From Tenebrio molitor (taxonomy: Eukaryota > Arthropoda > Insecta > Coleoptera > Tenebrionidae), in NCBI RefSeq assembly GCF_963966145.1, contig NC_091049.1, positions 6,882,001-6,946,000 on the forward strand: a DNA stretch of 64,000 nucleotides, read 5' to 3'. Under the pieces are notes generated by a model, which was given only the letters and a program-made list of their open reading frames with translations, had not been told where the DNA came from and ran no database searches. The translations under genes were made by a program, and so were the position numbers. Positions 22,303 through 32,973 of this stretch are shown here, in pieces; the stretch's first letter is position 1, and each line of letters starts with the position of its first letter.

Positions 22303-22945
22303 GTAAGTCGCATGCATTAATACTAATTGGGGTGAAAACGAGCGCCGGCTCATGAATGTGTAACTGGGGGTGGCGATCGCTTTCAACCGCTTCATCTCGT
22401 CAAGACGCGCAAGGTGGTGGCGTGACGAGAGAACTCGGGGGTGGGATTGTTTTATTAAGAGTTGATCAAGTCGCCTTGTTCTACGAGGGGCGGCAACAGC
22501 TGTCTCTTCTTTTGTTTGGGTGGAAAATGCGAACAAAACAAGTGAAGTCTGCAGACTTTGCCGAATTCGAACGAAGCTCCACCAAAATGCAGACAACAAT
22601 TTACAAAGCAAAGGCTTTTGTTGTTTGAAAACAGTTTATTTGTTCGTACCGTTGGCATTACTGCCTGTCAATTCCGCCTGAAATGTCAATCAGCTGTCAG
22701 TTTTCAACTGGCGACATCTCTTGCTCGGCGTCAAAAGCGACGAAAGTCATTTTGCCGCTCACATTCAAATTAAATTGCCCACGTCGTAAGCATTTTGACA
22801 TGTGTCAATATACGTCAGATAATGTAAGTATTATTATTATTAGAAAAGGGGGCACGGCATTTAGGGCGGATATAAATATCATTACGGATGTACCAAGTGA
22901 CAATATTATATATTTTTTATGAAGATGTGAAATTATAAATTTTAC
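22303..22945. other. non-coding downstream of candidate exon
   Basis: GC-rich at first, then ordinary. Short open frames only. There is a TTA/ATT-type microsatellite near 22830. If the exon at 22207 is real, this is intron. Confidence 0.4.
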
Positions 22946-23003
22946 ACCGAAAAGGCGGCCACCCATCCAAACACTAACTGCAACCGACGTTGCTTAGCTT
23001 CCC
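22946..23003 (-). ncRNA. 5S rRNA-derived fragment (pseudogene or SINE3-like)
   Basis: On the minus strand the stretch reads GAAGCTAAGCAACGTCGG, then GTTAGTGTTTGGATGGGTGG, then CCGCC. This matches the internal-promoter (box C) and following region of eukaryotic 5S rRNA. The 5' third of a full 5S gene and its terminator are not recognisable, so it is a relic or the head of a 5S-derived retroposon rather than a working gene. Confidence 0.65.
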
Positions 23004-24305
23004 ACATAGAACGAAAAATGTACTTTTACAGTTACTGGGCTGCCGTATCATTACTATTATGATCATTATGAATTATGATTAACTTGTTTATTTATTTATT
23101 TGCTTAATACGGATTCGAAATAAAATAAAATCCAATTTTCTGCCTAATATGTGTGATCCAATCCCTTCTCCTAAATCTTTACGAGCTCATTGAGTCGAAC
23201 AAAATGAATTCTGAGCAAAGCTCAAAAGAAATAGCACTGAGCGAAATTAGTCCGTTCGTTGTTGTGCCGGGGGCGGCGCATTCTCGCACGACACAAAGCA
23301 CGCCCCTCACAACTTATCGAACGCACACCAGAAATCGACTCCGGAATTATGTTTCGCGATAACTAATTGAGTGGTGCGCTCTCAAATAAAAATCGCGAAG
23401 AAATTCAGCAGCGGGGGTGGCAACAAATTAATCCCCGCTTCCGGTTTCCCCGATGCGCGTGTGTTTTGTATTCAGCGGAGACCTCTCGATCGAGTATCTG
23501 TTTCGGGTGTGGAAATTTTCCAATAAAAATTCCGGATAAAAGCTGCGGGCTCCGGTCCGACCGGAAGCGGCCGGACCTGAAACAATTTTTTCCATCTCTT
23601 GTATAAATCCGACTGATCCCTTTGGAAGCTCGCATAATGTCTGCACGAGTGACGTCAACCCTTGCGCATAAAAATTCAGACCAACCCTTAGCGGGCCGAT
23701 TAGGGGGGATTAAACCGGGCGGCGACATTTTTTTTAATTAACGAACTCTCCCTGACAAAACTGGGAGCGCTAGTCACTCTTATGCGACCGACTTACTTAG
23801 GGGATGATTTGGTGTTCGGCAAATAGAGCGGCGTATTGCTTGCAAATTGCGAATAAATAACAGCTGAGCAAACCCGATCCGGAGATAGACCTCTCCATTT
23901 CGGTATAATTGCGGCGGATTATTTAATATTTAGAACGTAACAAGGGGTGCGTTTAATTTTTTATGTCTCTCGGGAAGAGCGTTCGTGCTTTGTGTCAGGA
24001 ATACATGTCTGGGGAATTGAATAGAAATAGTGTTTTTAGGTGGGCAACGACGACGCCGCAAGCTTGTCAAATCCGGTACTAAAACACGGTGGGCGGTTTG
24101 GGGGGTGGCTGCTGGGGGTGAACTTCGCCCAAACTGCGCCGGAATGTTTTCTTTGGGGGATGTTAACAGCGTAGGGGTTTTAATTTGAAATTCTAGTTAC
24201 ATTACGGAACCGCATTACGTTTTTGTTGTTACAGGAAATTAGCTCTGATTTTTTTCGGTTTTGAAAGGTGGAAAGCATTTAAAATGACTTTTGGGACGAT
24301 ATAAC
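23004..24305. other. non-coding, no gene seen
   Basis: GC-rich patches near 23250-23720 give overlapping short open frames on both strands; none has a domain or convincing splice sites. Confidence 0.45.
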
Positions 24306-24460
24306 GGGCCTTCAAATAAATTTATATTTAGAGCAACCTATGGAAATTCAATTGTTTGCAACATTTTTCCAGCGTAGAAAATGACACAAGAAATGTCTGA
24401 CATTTTAACGAAATAAAATTAGGTTAGGCCTGCTCTAAATATATATTTATTTGAAGGCCC
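24306..24460. mobile_element. 155-bp MITE
   Basis: GGGCCTTCAAATAAATTTAT and the inverse at 24440-24460 form terminal inverted repeats of about 33 bases (through TATTTAGAGCA). The short interior is non-coding. Confidence 0.7.
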
Positions 24461-24529
24461 AATATATCTCAGATGGTGGAAATTGAAAGAGAACTACCGA
24501 GTGAACAACTTGATTGCAAGTTAATTTTA

Positions 24530-25800
24530 ACAAGATGGTACTTGACCTCACACTACCGAAATTATGACAGGTTTTGATTTTCACGGTAACTGATATAGCT
24601 TATTCCACCAAAATAATATTTAATCACACAACGAGAATTTAGTGTCTATTTTGACTACTTTGAATATTAGAAAAATAAGACTTCTGATACAAAAAAAAAA
24701 TAATGTTTGAGATTCTTTTTCTAAATGTATCTTACTACAGCAGAATAAAACTTAAGCTAACAAGACAAACTACGAAAATGCTGGAAAAGGAACAGACAAG
24801 TTTGTCGGAATATTAAAAAAAAAAGGAGATGAAGAAGACAAAAATTGTGGAAGAGAGATTTCTTCACTGGAATAGAAATTAAAGAAAGGGGATAGGAAAA
24901 TATAAAATAAATAAATTTCAATTCTGAAAACTGGAAAGAAAAGGAACGGAGAAATGTTTGTTGCTTCTAATGTAGCTTATTTCAGCAAGATAATACTGAA
25001 TCTCACACTGCAAAATTTATGAAAAATGCAGCGTGATTAGCTTGTTGGTAGATTTGAAAAAATATAAATATGTAAAAGAAAAAACATATTGACATTTTTC
25101 TCCAGTGGCTTATCTCAACAAGATAATACTTTTTCTCACGCGGCAAATATTACAACAAATTAAATGAATGCTGTAAAAGAAACAGAGATGTTTGTTCAAA
25201 GATTACAAAAAGAGCAGAAGAAAAGAGAGAATGACTTCTTCACTGGTAGCTTATTTCAGAAAGATAACACTCGATGTCGCAAAGTAGAAGTAAAATAAAT
25301 ATCTTTGGTAGCTTATTCCAAGATAATACTTAATATCACGCGACCAACATTACGACAAACTAGGTCAGACATATTTGTTAGAAGATTACAAAAAGAAGCG
25401 GAAGAAGAAAAAAAAAGGAAAGCCGGATTTCTTCACAAGCAGCTTATTTCAGCAAGATAATACTTAATCTTAAGCTATGAAAATTGTGACATACTAGTCC
25501 ACTAGATTTGCTTGTTAGTGATTAAAAGAGGAAGGGAAAGATATAAAGAAAAACTGTATCGATTTTTTCCTTTGGTGGCTTAATTCAACAAGATAATGCT
25601 TAATCTCGCTCTATGAGAACTGGAAAAAAATGAAAGCTTTACCTGGAGATTAGAGAAAGATCAAAACTAACTAAAACAAACGGATTTCTTTTTCTGAAAC
25701 GGGAAAAGGAAAGAAAATGTATTTTTGTAAATGTGTTTATTCCACCAAGACAATATTTTGTCTGATTCCACTAAACTTATGACATTTAACGTGAAATGAC
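24530..25800 (+). repeat. degenerate tandem array with GTAGCTTATTTCA box
   Basis: A motif near GTAGCTTATTTCAGCAAGAT continuing AATACTTAATCTCAC recurs at about 24596, 24975, 25105, 25243, 25306, 25437, 25575 and 25733, mostly 130-140 bases apart. After it come A/G-rich segments such as GAAAAAGAAACAGA. No open frame spans the units. This is an old, decayed tandem repeat unrelated in sequence to the 15.9-18.4 kb array. Confidence 0.65.
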
Positions 25801-26224
25801 CTTCAAGATGAATTAAGAAACAGCTTTCCATTATCGCCACTTACTTGTTGTAAATATCGCTTTTACTAAATTTTGTTAGCCTAAATGCAGACATAAAACT
25901 CATTTCATATTTGTAAATAAGAATTTTATTGATGTTTTTTCTAAGAGAAAGGAACGTGTTTACACAAGAAATAAAAGCCACTCCAGTCTTGTTACCCGAC
26001 TCTTACGAACTACATGAGCTTTGAAAAGAAACCCTCAATTTCACGAACATTCATTTGAAAATTTAAATGAACCTAAAAACAACAAATTTTCTTGAAGGAA
26101 ATTTAATACTTCGAGTGTGAGTAGCTGCAGCGGTAACATGTGCTGCTCGCTCGTGTCCGGCTTGAAGGACCAAAATTATCATATTTTACGTATTTTTTAA
26201 ATAAGTGGAAGCAACACAAACTGG
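25801..26224. other. non-coding; weak tRNA-like (SINE head) trace at ~26118-26172
   Basis: No gene. GAGTAGCTGCAGCGGTAAC followed 30 bases later by a degenerate GGCTTGAAGGACC resembles pol III A and B boxes of a SINE head, but it is too diverged to be sure. Confidence 0.25.
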
Positions 26225-26550
26225 ACTTTAAATTGGGGCGGGGAACGTTTTCAAATACCAAGTTGTTGTTCTTGATCCAGCGAAAGCTTCATCATTTACA
26301 CACTCCGTCCTGTGGAAACTTAGATCAATGTGTAGACGGTTCTGTTGAAAAAACTGAAGAAAACATTTATATTCTCGAGATGTTGTGGAGACGTCTACAA
26401 AGCTTTTTCCACTCCACTCTACTCTGTTGCAAACCAACGAAAGCTTCTTCTATTGTCACAATGTCGATGTTGAAAAGACCCAAAAACAATACCTCGAGGT
26501 CTTTGAGTGTCAGTTTCTATATGGTTTCTATTCTGCCATTGGCAATATGA
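26225..26550 (-). pseudogene. LRR-cluster pseudogene fragment
   Basis: Minus-strand translation in shifting frames gives IVTIEEAFVG, KSFVDV, FLQFFQQNRLHIDLSF and NDEAFAGSR, all diagnostic for the G1-G4 LRR family downstream. Internal deletions and frame changes remove whole repeats and both ends. It is a dead copy at the left edge of the cluster. Confidence 0.75.
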
Positions 26551-26889
26551 AGATTGCCGAAAACAAAGAAAACTAACTGACTGGACCTGAAAATAAAGTA
26601 AATACTAATACATATTAGAGGAGTAATTAGAAAAAAACAATAAAGAGGACCAAAGAAAAAAGGGACAGAGCAATAGAAGTTTCCTTATTCGGCAGCTATT
26701 TTTATTCCACTCAAGGAACAATCCAAAACAAGTTATTTCCCAAGATGACTTATTTATTGCAAGAGACGCCATTTTCTACTATGGTTTTAGAATCGACAAA
26801 TAATAACAAATGATATTCTTGTTCTCGGACAGAAATAAATATTGGGAGGTTTTTAATTTGAATTTCTTTCTTCTTTTAATATTCTGTTA

Positions 26890-27110
26890 TTTAAATTTTT
26901 GTTATCAATTATTGATACCAACTACGGTAAAATAAAAAGCATACTCATTTTCGAGTCTGTTAAACAAAAGGATTGTAGCAATAGAAAAAGAAAAGGAAGA
27001 AGATGAAATAGCTTCACCAAGGAATTTATTGATTGCTTTCACAATTACGGTAATAATATCCCTCAGTAGTTTGGACAAGTCTTAACTTGTGACAAGAACT
27101 TCTAAATGAA
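26890..27110 (+). pseudogene. collapsed LRR remnant upstream of G1
   Basis: Contains a short piece matching the GGCAAAATAAAAACCATAAA and AATAGAAAAAGAAGAGGAAG stretches of the LRR genes, with the middle deleted and stops throughout. The same remnant stands at the same relative place upstream of G2 (32168) and G3 (38345), so it is part of the duplicated unit. Confidence 0.6.
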
Positions 27111-27235
27111 ATTAGGAAATATGTTTTCTTAATCTAAAATTCTCGTCTTTTTCTTTCTGAACTATGCTACAGAATACAAATAAAAGAGAAAATAATGCAG
27201 ACGAGAATAAAACATGAGATAAATAATAGAATTAA

Positions 27236-27439
27236 TACAGGGTCATTATAAATAATTGTCCCATCGCAGTTGGCGTTGAAAACCCACACAAATTTTGGAT
27301 GTGCCGCCAGTGTGGCAACGTTAGAAAAACTAGTAGACAGATTTCCACTACCGCCGGTAATGCCACCTGTCGGCGATACTAGTCTCACTCGTGTTATGAG
27401 GCTTGCGGCACCAAGACAATAATTTATAATGACCCTGTA
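27236..27439. mobile_element. MITE upstream of G1
   Basis: Ends TACAGGGTCATTATAAAT (27236) and the inverse at 27422-27439, flanked by TA. About 204 bases, non-coding. Related copies lie at the same position upstream of G2 and G3. Confidence 0.8.
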
Positions 27440-27524
27440 GTAATAATACTTGTTGGTTTTGCTTGTGATAAATTGTTTTTTAATTTTTTCAAGCGACATA
27501 CATTTTCCCTGCCTAACTTGTTCC

Positions 27525-27745
27525 AAGAAACTTGGTCAAAAATTTTCCCAAATGACCGAATCTTGACATTGCCTAACAAGTTCCACTTTACCTTTACCTA
27601 ATACCACCAAATTATCCAACTAAACCGGACGAACTCCATAATTATTTTTCGAAACACTGTCATTACGTTACGAAAGACTGTTATTATGACGACACGTGTT
27701 AGATAATTTTATACTGGAAAAGGAGACTCATGGGACAGTTGGCGG
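27525..27745 (+). promoter_or_regulatory. conserved 5' flank of G1
   Basis: This block (starting near AAGAAACTTGGTCAAAA, with TTCCCAAATGACCGAATCTT) is conserved upstream of G1, G2, G3 and G4, the only non-coding stretch shared by all four. It likely holds the promoter and 5' UTR. It includes a short upstream ORF, ATG at 27686 to TAA at 27704, six codons. Confidence 0.45.
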
Positions 27746-28744
27746 ATGGCGAACATGATGTCCCGTCAGAACAAATTTTGTCTTTATTTTCTTTTCCATA
27801 TCCTGAAGTTAAGTTTGGAGTGCGAACACACTCCGACGAGTTTAATGAGATACACAGTTTCGAATGACAAATTAACTGAATTTGAGATTGAAGGATACAT
27901 TGTTGTAACAACTTCAGAGAGTATTTTAGTGCAGGTGGATTTGCTCAACAACACCAAATTGTGCAACAAAATGTTGAGTATTTTGTACAGAATCGGATCT
28001 CTTTGGTTCAGTGCTGGCAACATTAGAGAAATCGAGAGTGAGTTATTGAAGAATAAAAAAGTGAGTAACAACCTTTACATTACGGGTGGCAAAATAAAAA
28101 TCATAAAGAAACACACGTTCAAAGATCTTGAAGTATCGGTTTTGGGTCTGTTCAGCAACGAGATTGTGACAATAGAAGAAGAAGCTTTTGTTGGTTTGCC
28201 GTTTGTTTCCTTCATAAACCTAAATCACAACAGAATAGAGTGCATCCATTTGAGAAGCTTTGTGGACGTGCCGGAACTGATCTCTCTGGATCTAAGCCAC
28301 AACAACATCTCGAGAATAGAAAAACATTTTTTTCACTTCTGCCAACAGAACTCTTTAGGCATTGATTTAAGTTACAACAGGATTAAGTCTATAGATGATG
28401 AAGCTTTCGCTGGATCAAGACTCACAACTGTAGAACTCCAACTGAACTGGAACCATATCGATGTGTTATCTTTTGGAATTTTTCAAGGTCGTCATTTTGA
28501 CACCATCAATCTGTTAGGAAACAACATTTCGAAAATCTCCACCAAGTTTTTTGATCAACATTACGACATCGACACTTTAGACATGAATTTTAACCACTTG
28601 GACGAGGAAAATTTAGAAGTGTTGAGGAATTGGGCACAGAAGAATAACGTTTCTCTTCGCTCTTTGGGGAATACTGGTGGGGTCAAAACAGAAATACGGA
28701 TTCTGTCAATTTTTGTTGCTTTGCTGGTCGGCAAGCTAGTCTGA
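27746..28744 (+). CDS. LRR surface protein G1, probably GPI-anchored
   Basis: 332 codons, no intron. Signal peptide 1-25 (hydrophobic CLYFLFHILKLSL), then an N-terminal domain with Cys26 and Cys73 and a sequon at NNT 68-70. About seven leucine-rich repeats occupy roughly 85-305, of the pattern L..N.I..I...F, e.g. LISLDLSHNNISRIEKHFF. There is no cysteine-rich LRR C-terminal cap. The last residues, ILSIFVALLVGKLV after a polar GNTGG segment, fit a GPI-attachment signal. The start at 27746 is preferred because an upstream ATG (27686), which is in frame in G2-G4, is closed by a stop here. Role inferred only: cell-surface recognition or adhesion. The family name is unknown to me beyond LRR. Confidence 0.85.
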   Translation: MANMMSRQNKFCLYFLFHILKLSLECEHTPTSLMRYTVSNDKLTEFEIEGYIVVTTSESILVQVDLLNNTKLCNKMLSILYRIGSLWFSAGNIREIESELLKNKKVSNNLYITGGKIKIIKKHTFKDLEVSVLGLFSNEIVTIEEEAFVGLPFVSFINLNHNRIECIHLRSFVDVPELISLDLSHNNISRIEKHFFHFCQQNSLGIDLSYNRIKSIDDEAFAGSRLTTVELQLNWNHIDVLSFGIFQGRHFDTINLLGNNISKISTKFFDQHYDIDTLDMNFNHLDEENLEVLRNWAQKNNVSLRSLGNTGGVKTEIRILSIFVALLVGKLV

Positions 28745-30377
28745 AGAGATTGTTGAAATTCGAATTGTTTGAAAAATCTGCACAGCTTAATTGTAGCACC
28801 TTGTGTCGTGTCTAAACGAGTAGATTCCAATGGATTTCTCGGTCGCTTTAGCAAAATTTTTTATTCACCTTTTCTACTCATTTTTTAGAGAATCTTAAAA
28901 ATCAAGTGTTGTTTCCAGCAGTAAATTTAATTCTAATCTAACCAAATATGCAAGATACAAGGTGATAAAAAAGAAACAAATCAAGAGTGAAACCTCATCT
29001 TTTGTTTTATCGAAACGTTTGTCTTGGTTTGAGTCGTACGCATCTCTAAACTTTGCCGAAATCGAATAGTAGTTTTTTAGGTTAACAACAGCCCACCGTT
29101 GCTATAAAATTGACGTTTCTTTGACATTTCTGAGAAAATTCTGCTTACCAGTGGCGTCGCGTTTGGTAATCAACTGTAATTCCTCTATTCATTATATTCT
29201 TGCCTTTTTCTTACACAATTGACCAGAAAATCGCATTCATAAAATTATAACCAATCAAATTTTGTAATTTTTACTTTAGCAACCAATAAGACGATGATTT
29301 AGTGGAAATCACCATGGACATCACACAACACACTGATTTCCGGAAATCACTCTAGAGAGATTTTCGGAAATCATATCACGCGACCATTCATTCATCAATA
29401 CACACTTGTAAATAATTTTATTTATGCGATTTTCTAGCTGAATCTATTTCGAGCCGTTTTGATTTCCAGAAATTATTATTTCTCCCTGTCTCGTTCTTTT
29501 AGCGTAATCACCACTCACTGGCGTTTGTGGTAATTAATACGCAAAAAGAACTCGACAGGTCGAAATAATTTCCGGAAATCAAAACGGCTCTTAATAGATT
29601 ATATATGGAAATACCACAATTTAAAACAATTTCATAATTTTGTTATTATTAGGTATCTTCGATTTCGCCGATAACTTCTTTCATTTCTCAACATTATTTT
29701 TTTTAACATCTGGACATTTATTTTCTCATTATTTTTTCTTCTATTTCCAAGTATTATTTAAATGAAACTTTGTTTGGAATTATGTGTTTAACTAAGGGGT
29801 CAACATGTTATCGTTTTAACCACCAATTACAAAATAAAAATGCGGGATTCCCGCTGGCCAGTTTAAAGAATATAACAAGAACATCTATGCAATTAAATGA
29901 AAGGAGAAAATAAGGAAAGAGGAAACTTGGAATGGAAAATGAGAAAAACGTTTTGATAAATACAATACATATAATTTTACTAATTTTTGCCAGCTCTCAG
30001 AAAATATGTTAAATGTGTACAATATGGTGTCATGATGTCTACACTAATAAAGAGTGGTTAAAATACAGAATAGTTACAAGAAATAATAAAGCAACTATGC
30101 ATATATTGTGATTTTATTTTCTTCACCATGATCTGCACAAGACTGTCCATTTCATAATTTCAAATCGTTTCTTGGTTTCAATTAATTTATCTATAATTTC
30201 ATCTACAAATTTTCATATGCTGTTTATTATATTTTTGATTAGGTCATCTTTACATTCTTCATCTTCAGACGTTGATTTATTTCTTGTGTTGAATTCTTTT
30301 TAGTTGACCAACAACCTACTGGTCACTCTGTAGGATGAATAAACGAGAATGTATAATTAATTAGGTGAGATGAGATA
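28745..30377. other. 3' flank of G1, duplicated behind G2 and partly G3
   Basis: Almost identical to 33973-35592 and, with gaps, to 40171-41348. Holds no gene. A block of about 370 bases (roughly 29231-29607) including a palindrome is present behind G1 and G2 but missing behind G3. Confidence 0.7.
29451..29590. repeat. 140-bp palindrome
   Basis: GAGCCGTTTTGATTTCCAGA and its near-perfect inverse ending at 29590 form arms of about 50 bases around a 40-base loop. It looks like a foldback element carried in the G1/G2 duplication. Confidence 0.7.
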
Positions 30378-30757
30378 TATACAGAGTGTATCTGAAATAC
30401 GTGTGTTAATTTTAACCAGAGAAGGAACTCGCTAATTCATTAAACTTTTCTCTGTAACATTTTCACGAAACAATTACCTTACCCTGTGGGTAAGGGCGAA
30501 CATTTTCTGTTGTGATAGAAACGGAGCCTTGTCAAAAAGTTACATTGTTACAGAAAAAATTAAATAATCAAAACTAAAAGTTTCATGGTTACAAACAATT
30601 GGGCCTAGTTAATCACACAAAACGAATCGTTTGGTTAAAATTGGGGGGCAACAAATTTTTTGCGAATTTTGCAAAATATTATAGAGAAAATTTTCATAAA
30701 TTGGCGGGTTTTTTCACTGGTTAAAATTAACACACGTATTTCAGATACACTCTGTAT
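30378..30757. mobile_element. MITE in 3' flank of G1
   Basis: TACAGAGTGTATCTGAAATA at the left and its inverse at the right make inverted termini of about 45 bases through GTGTGTTAATTTTAACCAG. Non-coding. Copies stand at the same place behind G2 (35593-35902) and, right-truncated, behind G3 (41349-41610). Confidence 0.75.
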
Positions 30758-30969
30758 ATTTAAAAAAAAAATAAAAATAGGAGGCAAAAGACGAGTACTT
30801 CAAATTAAAAACTACAAAAAGTGGAAAATGAAAAAATGACTTTTTTTAATGCATTCTAATTTTCTTATTACTTCTTTGTACATGAGAGAAATCTTTTGCA
30901 GATATTTTTTTAAATATCCTCTCTGCGGAATGATATGGAAATTATGGAAAATACTTATCTTGTCCAGAA

Positions 30970-31140
30970 AAAGTTTCCAGACGTTTTGGTACATTTTACG
31001 GTAATTAAAATGAATGTTTTCCATATCCGTAGATATGCGAAGAATCGATGGAAAAATCAAAATTAAATAGGATTTTTCTTTGTTATTTTCAACCGAATTG
31101 TTTCCTGTATTTAAAGTAACGTTATATGTAGAGCTCCGTG
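30970..31140 (-). pseudogene. 3' relic of an H-type LRR gene
   Basis: The minus strand encodes a tail, YNVTLNTGNNSVENNKEKSY then LILIFPSIL, that matches the C-terminus of pseudogene H (42296-43300) and the relic at 36123. Only the last repeat-free part remains. Confidence 0.65.
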
Positions 31141-31799
31141 AAAACGAACTAAAATTAGGCATCGGTTTCAAAAAAGCGGCACAGTAAATTTTTTTTCCAA
31201 GGCTGGCTTGACCCGACAATCCTTTATAGAGACCCTGTAGTTAATTATATCAGAGGAGAATAAATGAAACAATAACAATACCATATTAGAAAGATTAACA
31301 AATAGACGACAAAATAGAAGAATACTTCGAATGAAAAAGAATGGGTGGGTAGAAAACAGAAGATCGAGTGTTAAATAATAATTAAAATTAATCTTCTTTT
31401 TATAACAACCAACCCGTCATTAAGACAAAGAGCGCTATTATTGTTGAAAATCTTTTTATTATACTTTGAAAGACTGTTTTACGACACCTACCAGATAATA
31501 TTTTTCACGAAAACAACATAAAGTTTTTCTTTGTTCACTTTTACTATTAATAAGTCATCTTTGGAGTGCGACAACACATTCACAAGTCCGAGTCTATCAA
31601 GTGGGTCATGACAGTTGGGCTGCAGCATATTTCGCTCGTATTTAAATAAAAATTAAAAATATGTTTGTTAGCCTGACCGTATCCTTTGATTTTTTCAATT
31701 TGACATATTTTTATTTTATGGTGTAATAATAATAACGTCATGGCTGACTTGATAGAAAGACTTTGGATCGCATCGTATATATTTTCCAATGAACAGTTA
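31141..31799. other. intergenic, duplicated at 37310-37990
   Basis: No gene. It ends one MITE-like terminus (TTTATAGAGACCCTGTAG near 31220-31237) and is otherwise AT-rich. Closely matches 37310-37990, so it belongs to the tandem unit. Confidence 0.6.
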
Positions 31800-32105
31800 T
31801 AACAGTTTAATTGACGAAGACACTGTTGGAATAACTTCAGAGAGTATCTTGGGGAAGGTGGAGTTGTTGAAATATTCCGAATTGTGCAGCATCATGCCAC
31901 CATGTTGACTTCTTTATATCAAGTCAAATCTCTTTCATTCAATGCTGCCAACGTTCTAGACATTGAAAGAGAGTTTTTGAAGACTCAAACAGTGTTTAGC
32001 AATTTTTACATAACCAATTGCAAAATTACAAAATAGGAGCCACATTTAAAGAACTCGAAGTCTCGTTTTGCATCAATTCAACAAGAAGATTGTGACAATA
32101 GACCC
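31800..32105 (+). pseudogene. LRR pseudogene, N-terminal half
   Basis: Contains recognisable G-type pieces (ACTTCAGAGAGTATCTTGGG, CCGAATTGTGCAGC, TTCAATGCTGCCAACGTT) interrupted by small indels and stops. The LRR part is missing. Duplicated at 37990-38285. Confidence 0.7.
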
Positions 32106-32167
32106 TTTATTCTTCTAATTTTATGTTATTTAAATTATTGTTATTAATTATCACTAACTTATTCATA

Positions 32168-32290
32168 CCAACTACGGCAAAATAAAAACCATAAAGAAAC
32201 AAACTCAATTTCGGGTCTGTTTAACAATGGGATTGTAGCAATAGAAAAAGAAGAGGAAGAAGATGAAATAGCTTCTCGAAGGAATTTATT
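32168..32290 (+). pseudogene. collapsed LRR remnant upstream of G2
   Basis: Same deletion-joined piece as at 26890 and 38345: GGCAAAATAAAAACCATAAA joined to a GTCTGTTTAACAATGGGATT stretch, with stops. Confidence 0.6.
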
Positions 32291-32468
32291 GATTGCTTTC
32301 ACAATTACCGTAATAATATCCCTCAGTAGTTTGGACAAGTCTTGTGACAAGAACTTCTAAATGAAATTAGGAAATATGTCTTTCTCTTTCTGAACTATTC
32401 TACAGAATACAAATAAAAGAGAAAAGAATGCCGAAGAGAACAAAACATGAGATAAATAATAGAATTAA

Positions 32469-32702
32469 TACAGGGTCATTATAAATAATTGTCCCATCGC
32501 AGTTGACGTTGAAAACCCACACAAATTTTGGATGCGCCGCCAGCCTGGCAACGTTAGACTAACTAGCAGACAGATTTCCACTACCGTCGGTAGCGCCACC
32601 TACCGGCGATACTAGTCTCACTCATGTTATGAGACTTCCGGCACATTCAACTACGTCACCAACGCCTACTGCGATGGGACTATCATTTATAATGACCCTG
32701 TA
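32469..32702. mobile_element. MITE upstream of G2
   Basis: Both ends present: TACAGGGTCATTATAAAT left and its inverse right, with homology extending through GTCCCATCGCAGT for about 50 bases. 234 bases, non-coding. The best-preserved of the three copies. Confidence 0.85.
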
Positions 32703-32739
32703 GTTTTTTAATTTTTTCAAGCGACATAAATTTTTCCTC

Positions 32740-32973
32740 TCTAACTTGTTCCAAGAAACTTGGTCAAAATTTTTCCCAAATGACCGAATCTTGACATTGC
32801 CTAACAAGTTCCATTTTTCCTTTACCTAATACCACCAAATAATCCAACTAAAGCGGACGAAATCCATAATTATTTTTCGAAACACTGTCATTACGTTATG
32901 AAAGAGTGGTATTATGACGACACGTGTTGGACAATATTATACTGGAAAAGGAGACACATGGGAGAGTTGGCGG
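32740..32973 (+). promoter_or_regulatory. conserved 5' flank of G2
   Basis: Same block as upstream of G1. An ATG at 32914 is in frame with G2 and would add 20 codons, but the equivalent ATG is closed in G1, so I place it in the 5' UTR. Confidence 0.4.

Noticed and set aside
22177..22611. 144-codon minus-strand frame overlapping the 22.2 kb exon
   Set aside because: Antisense to the better-supported exon with its splice donor; no domain.
15860..25800. CRISPR-like or satellite array
   Set aside because: Spacing is irregular, units are diverged and the organism is eukaryotic; better described as degenerate tandem repeats.
27236..27439. Long frame through the MITE upstream of G1 (119 codons, minus)
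   Set aside because: It runs through MITE termini and is not conserved in the copies at G2 and G3.
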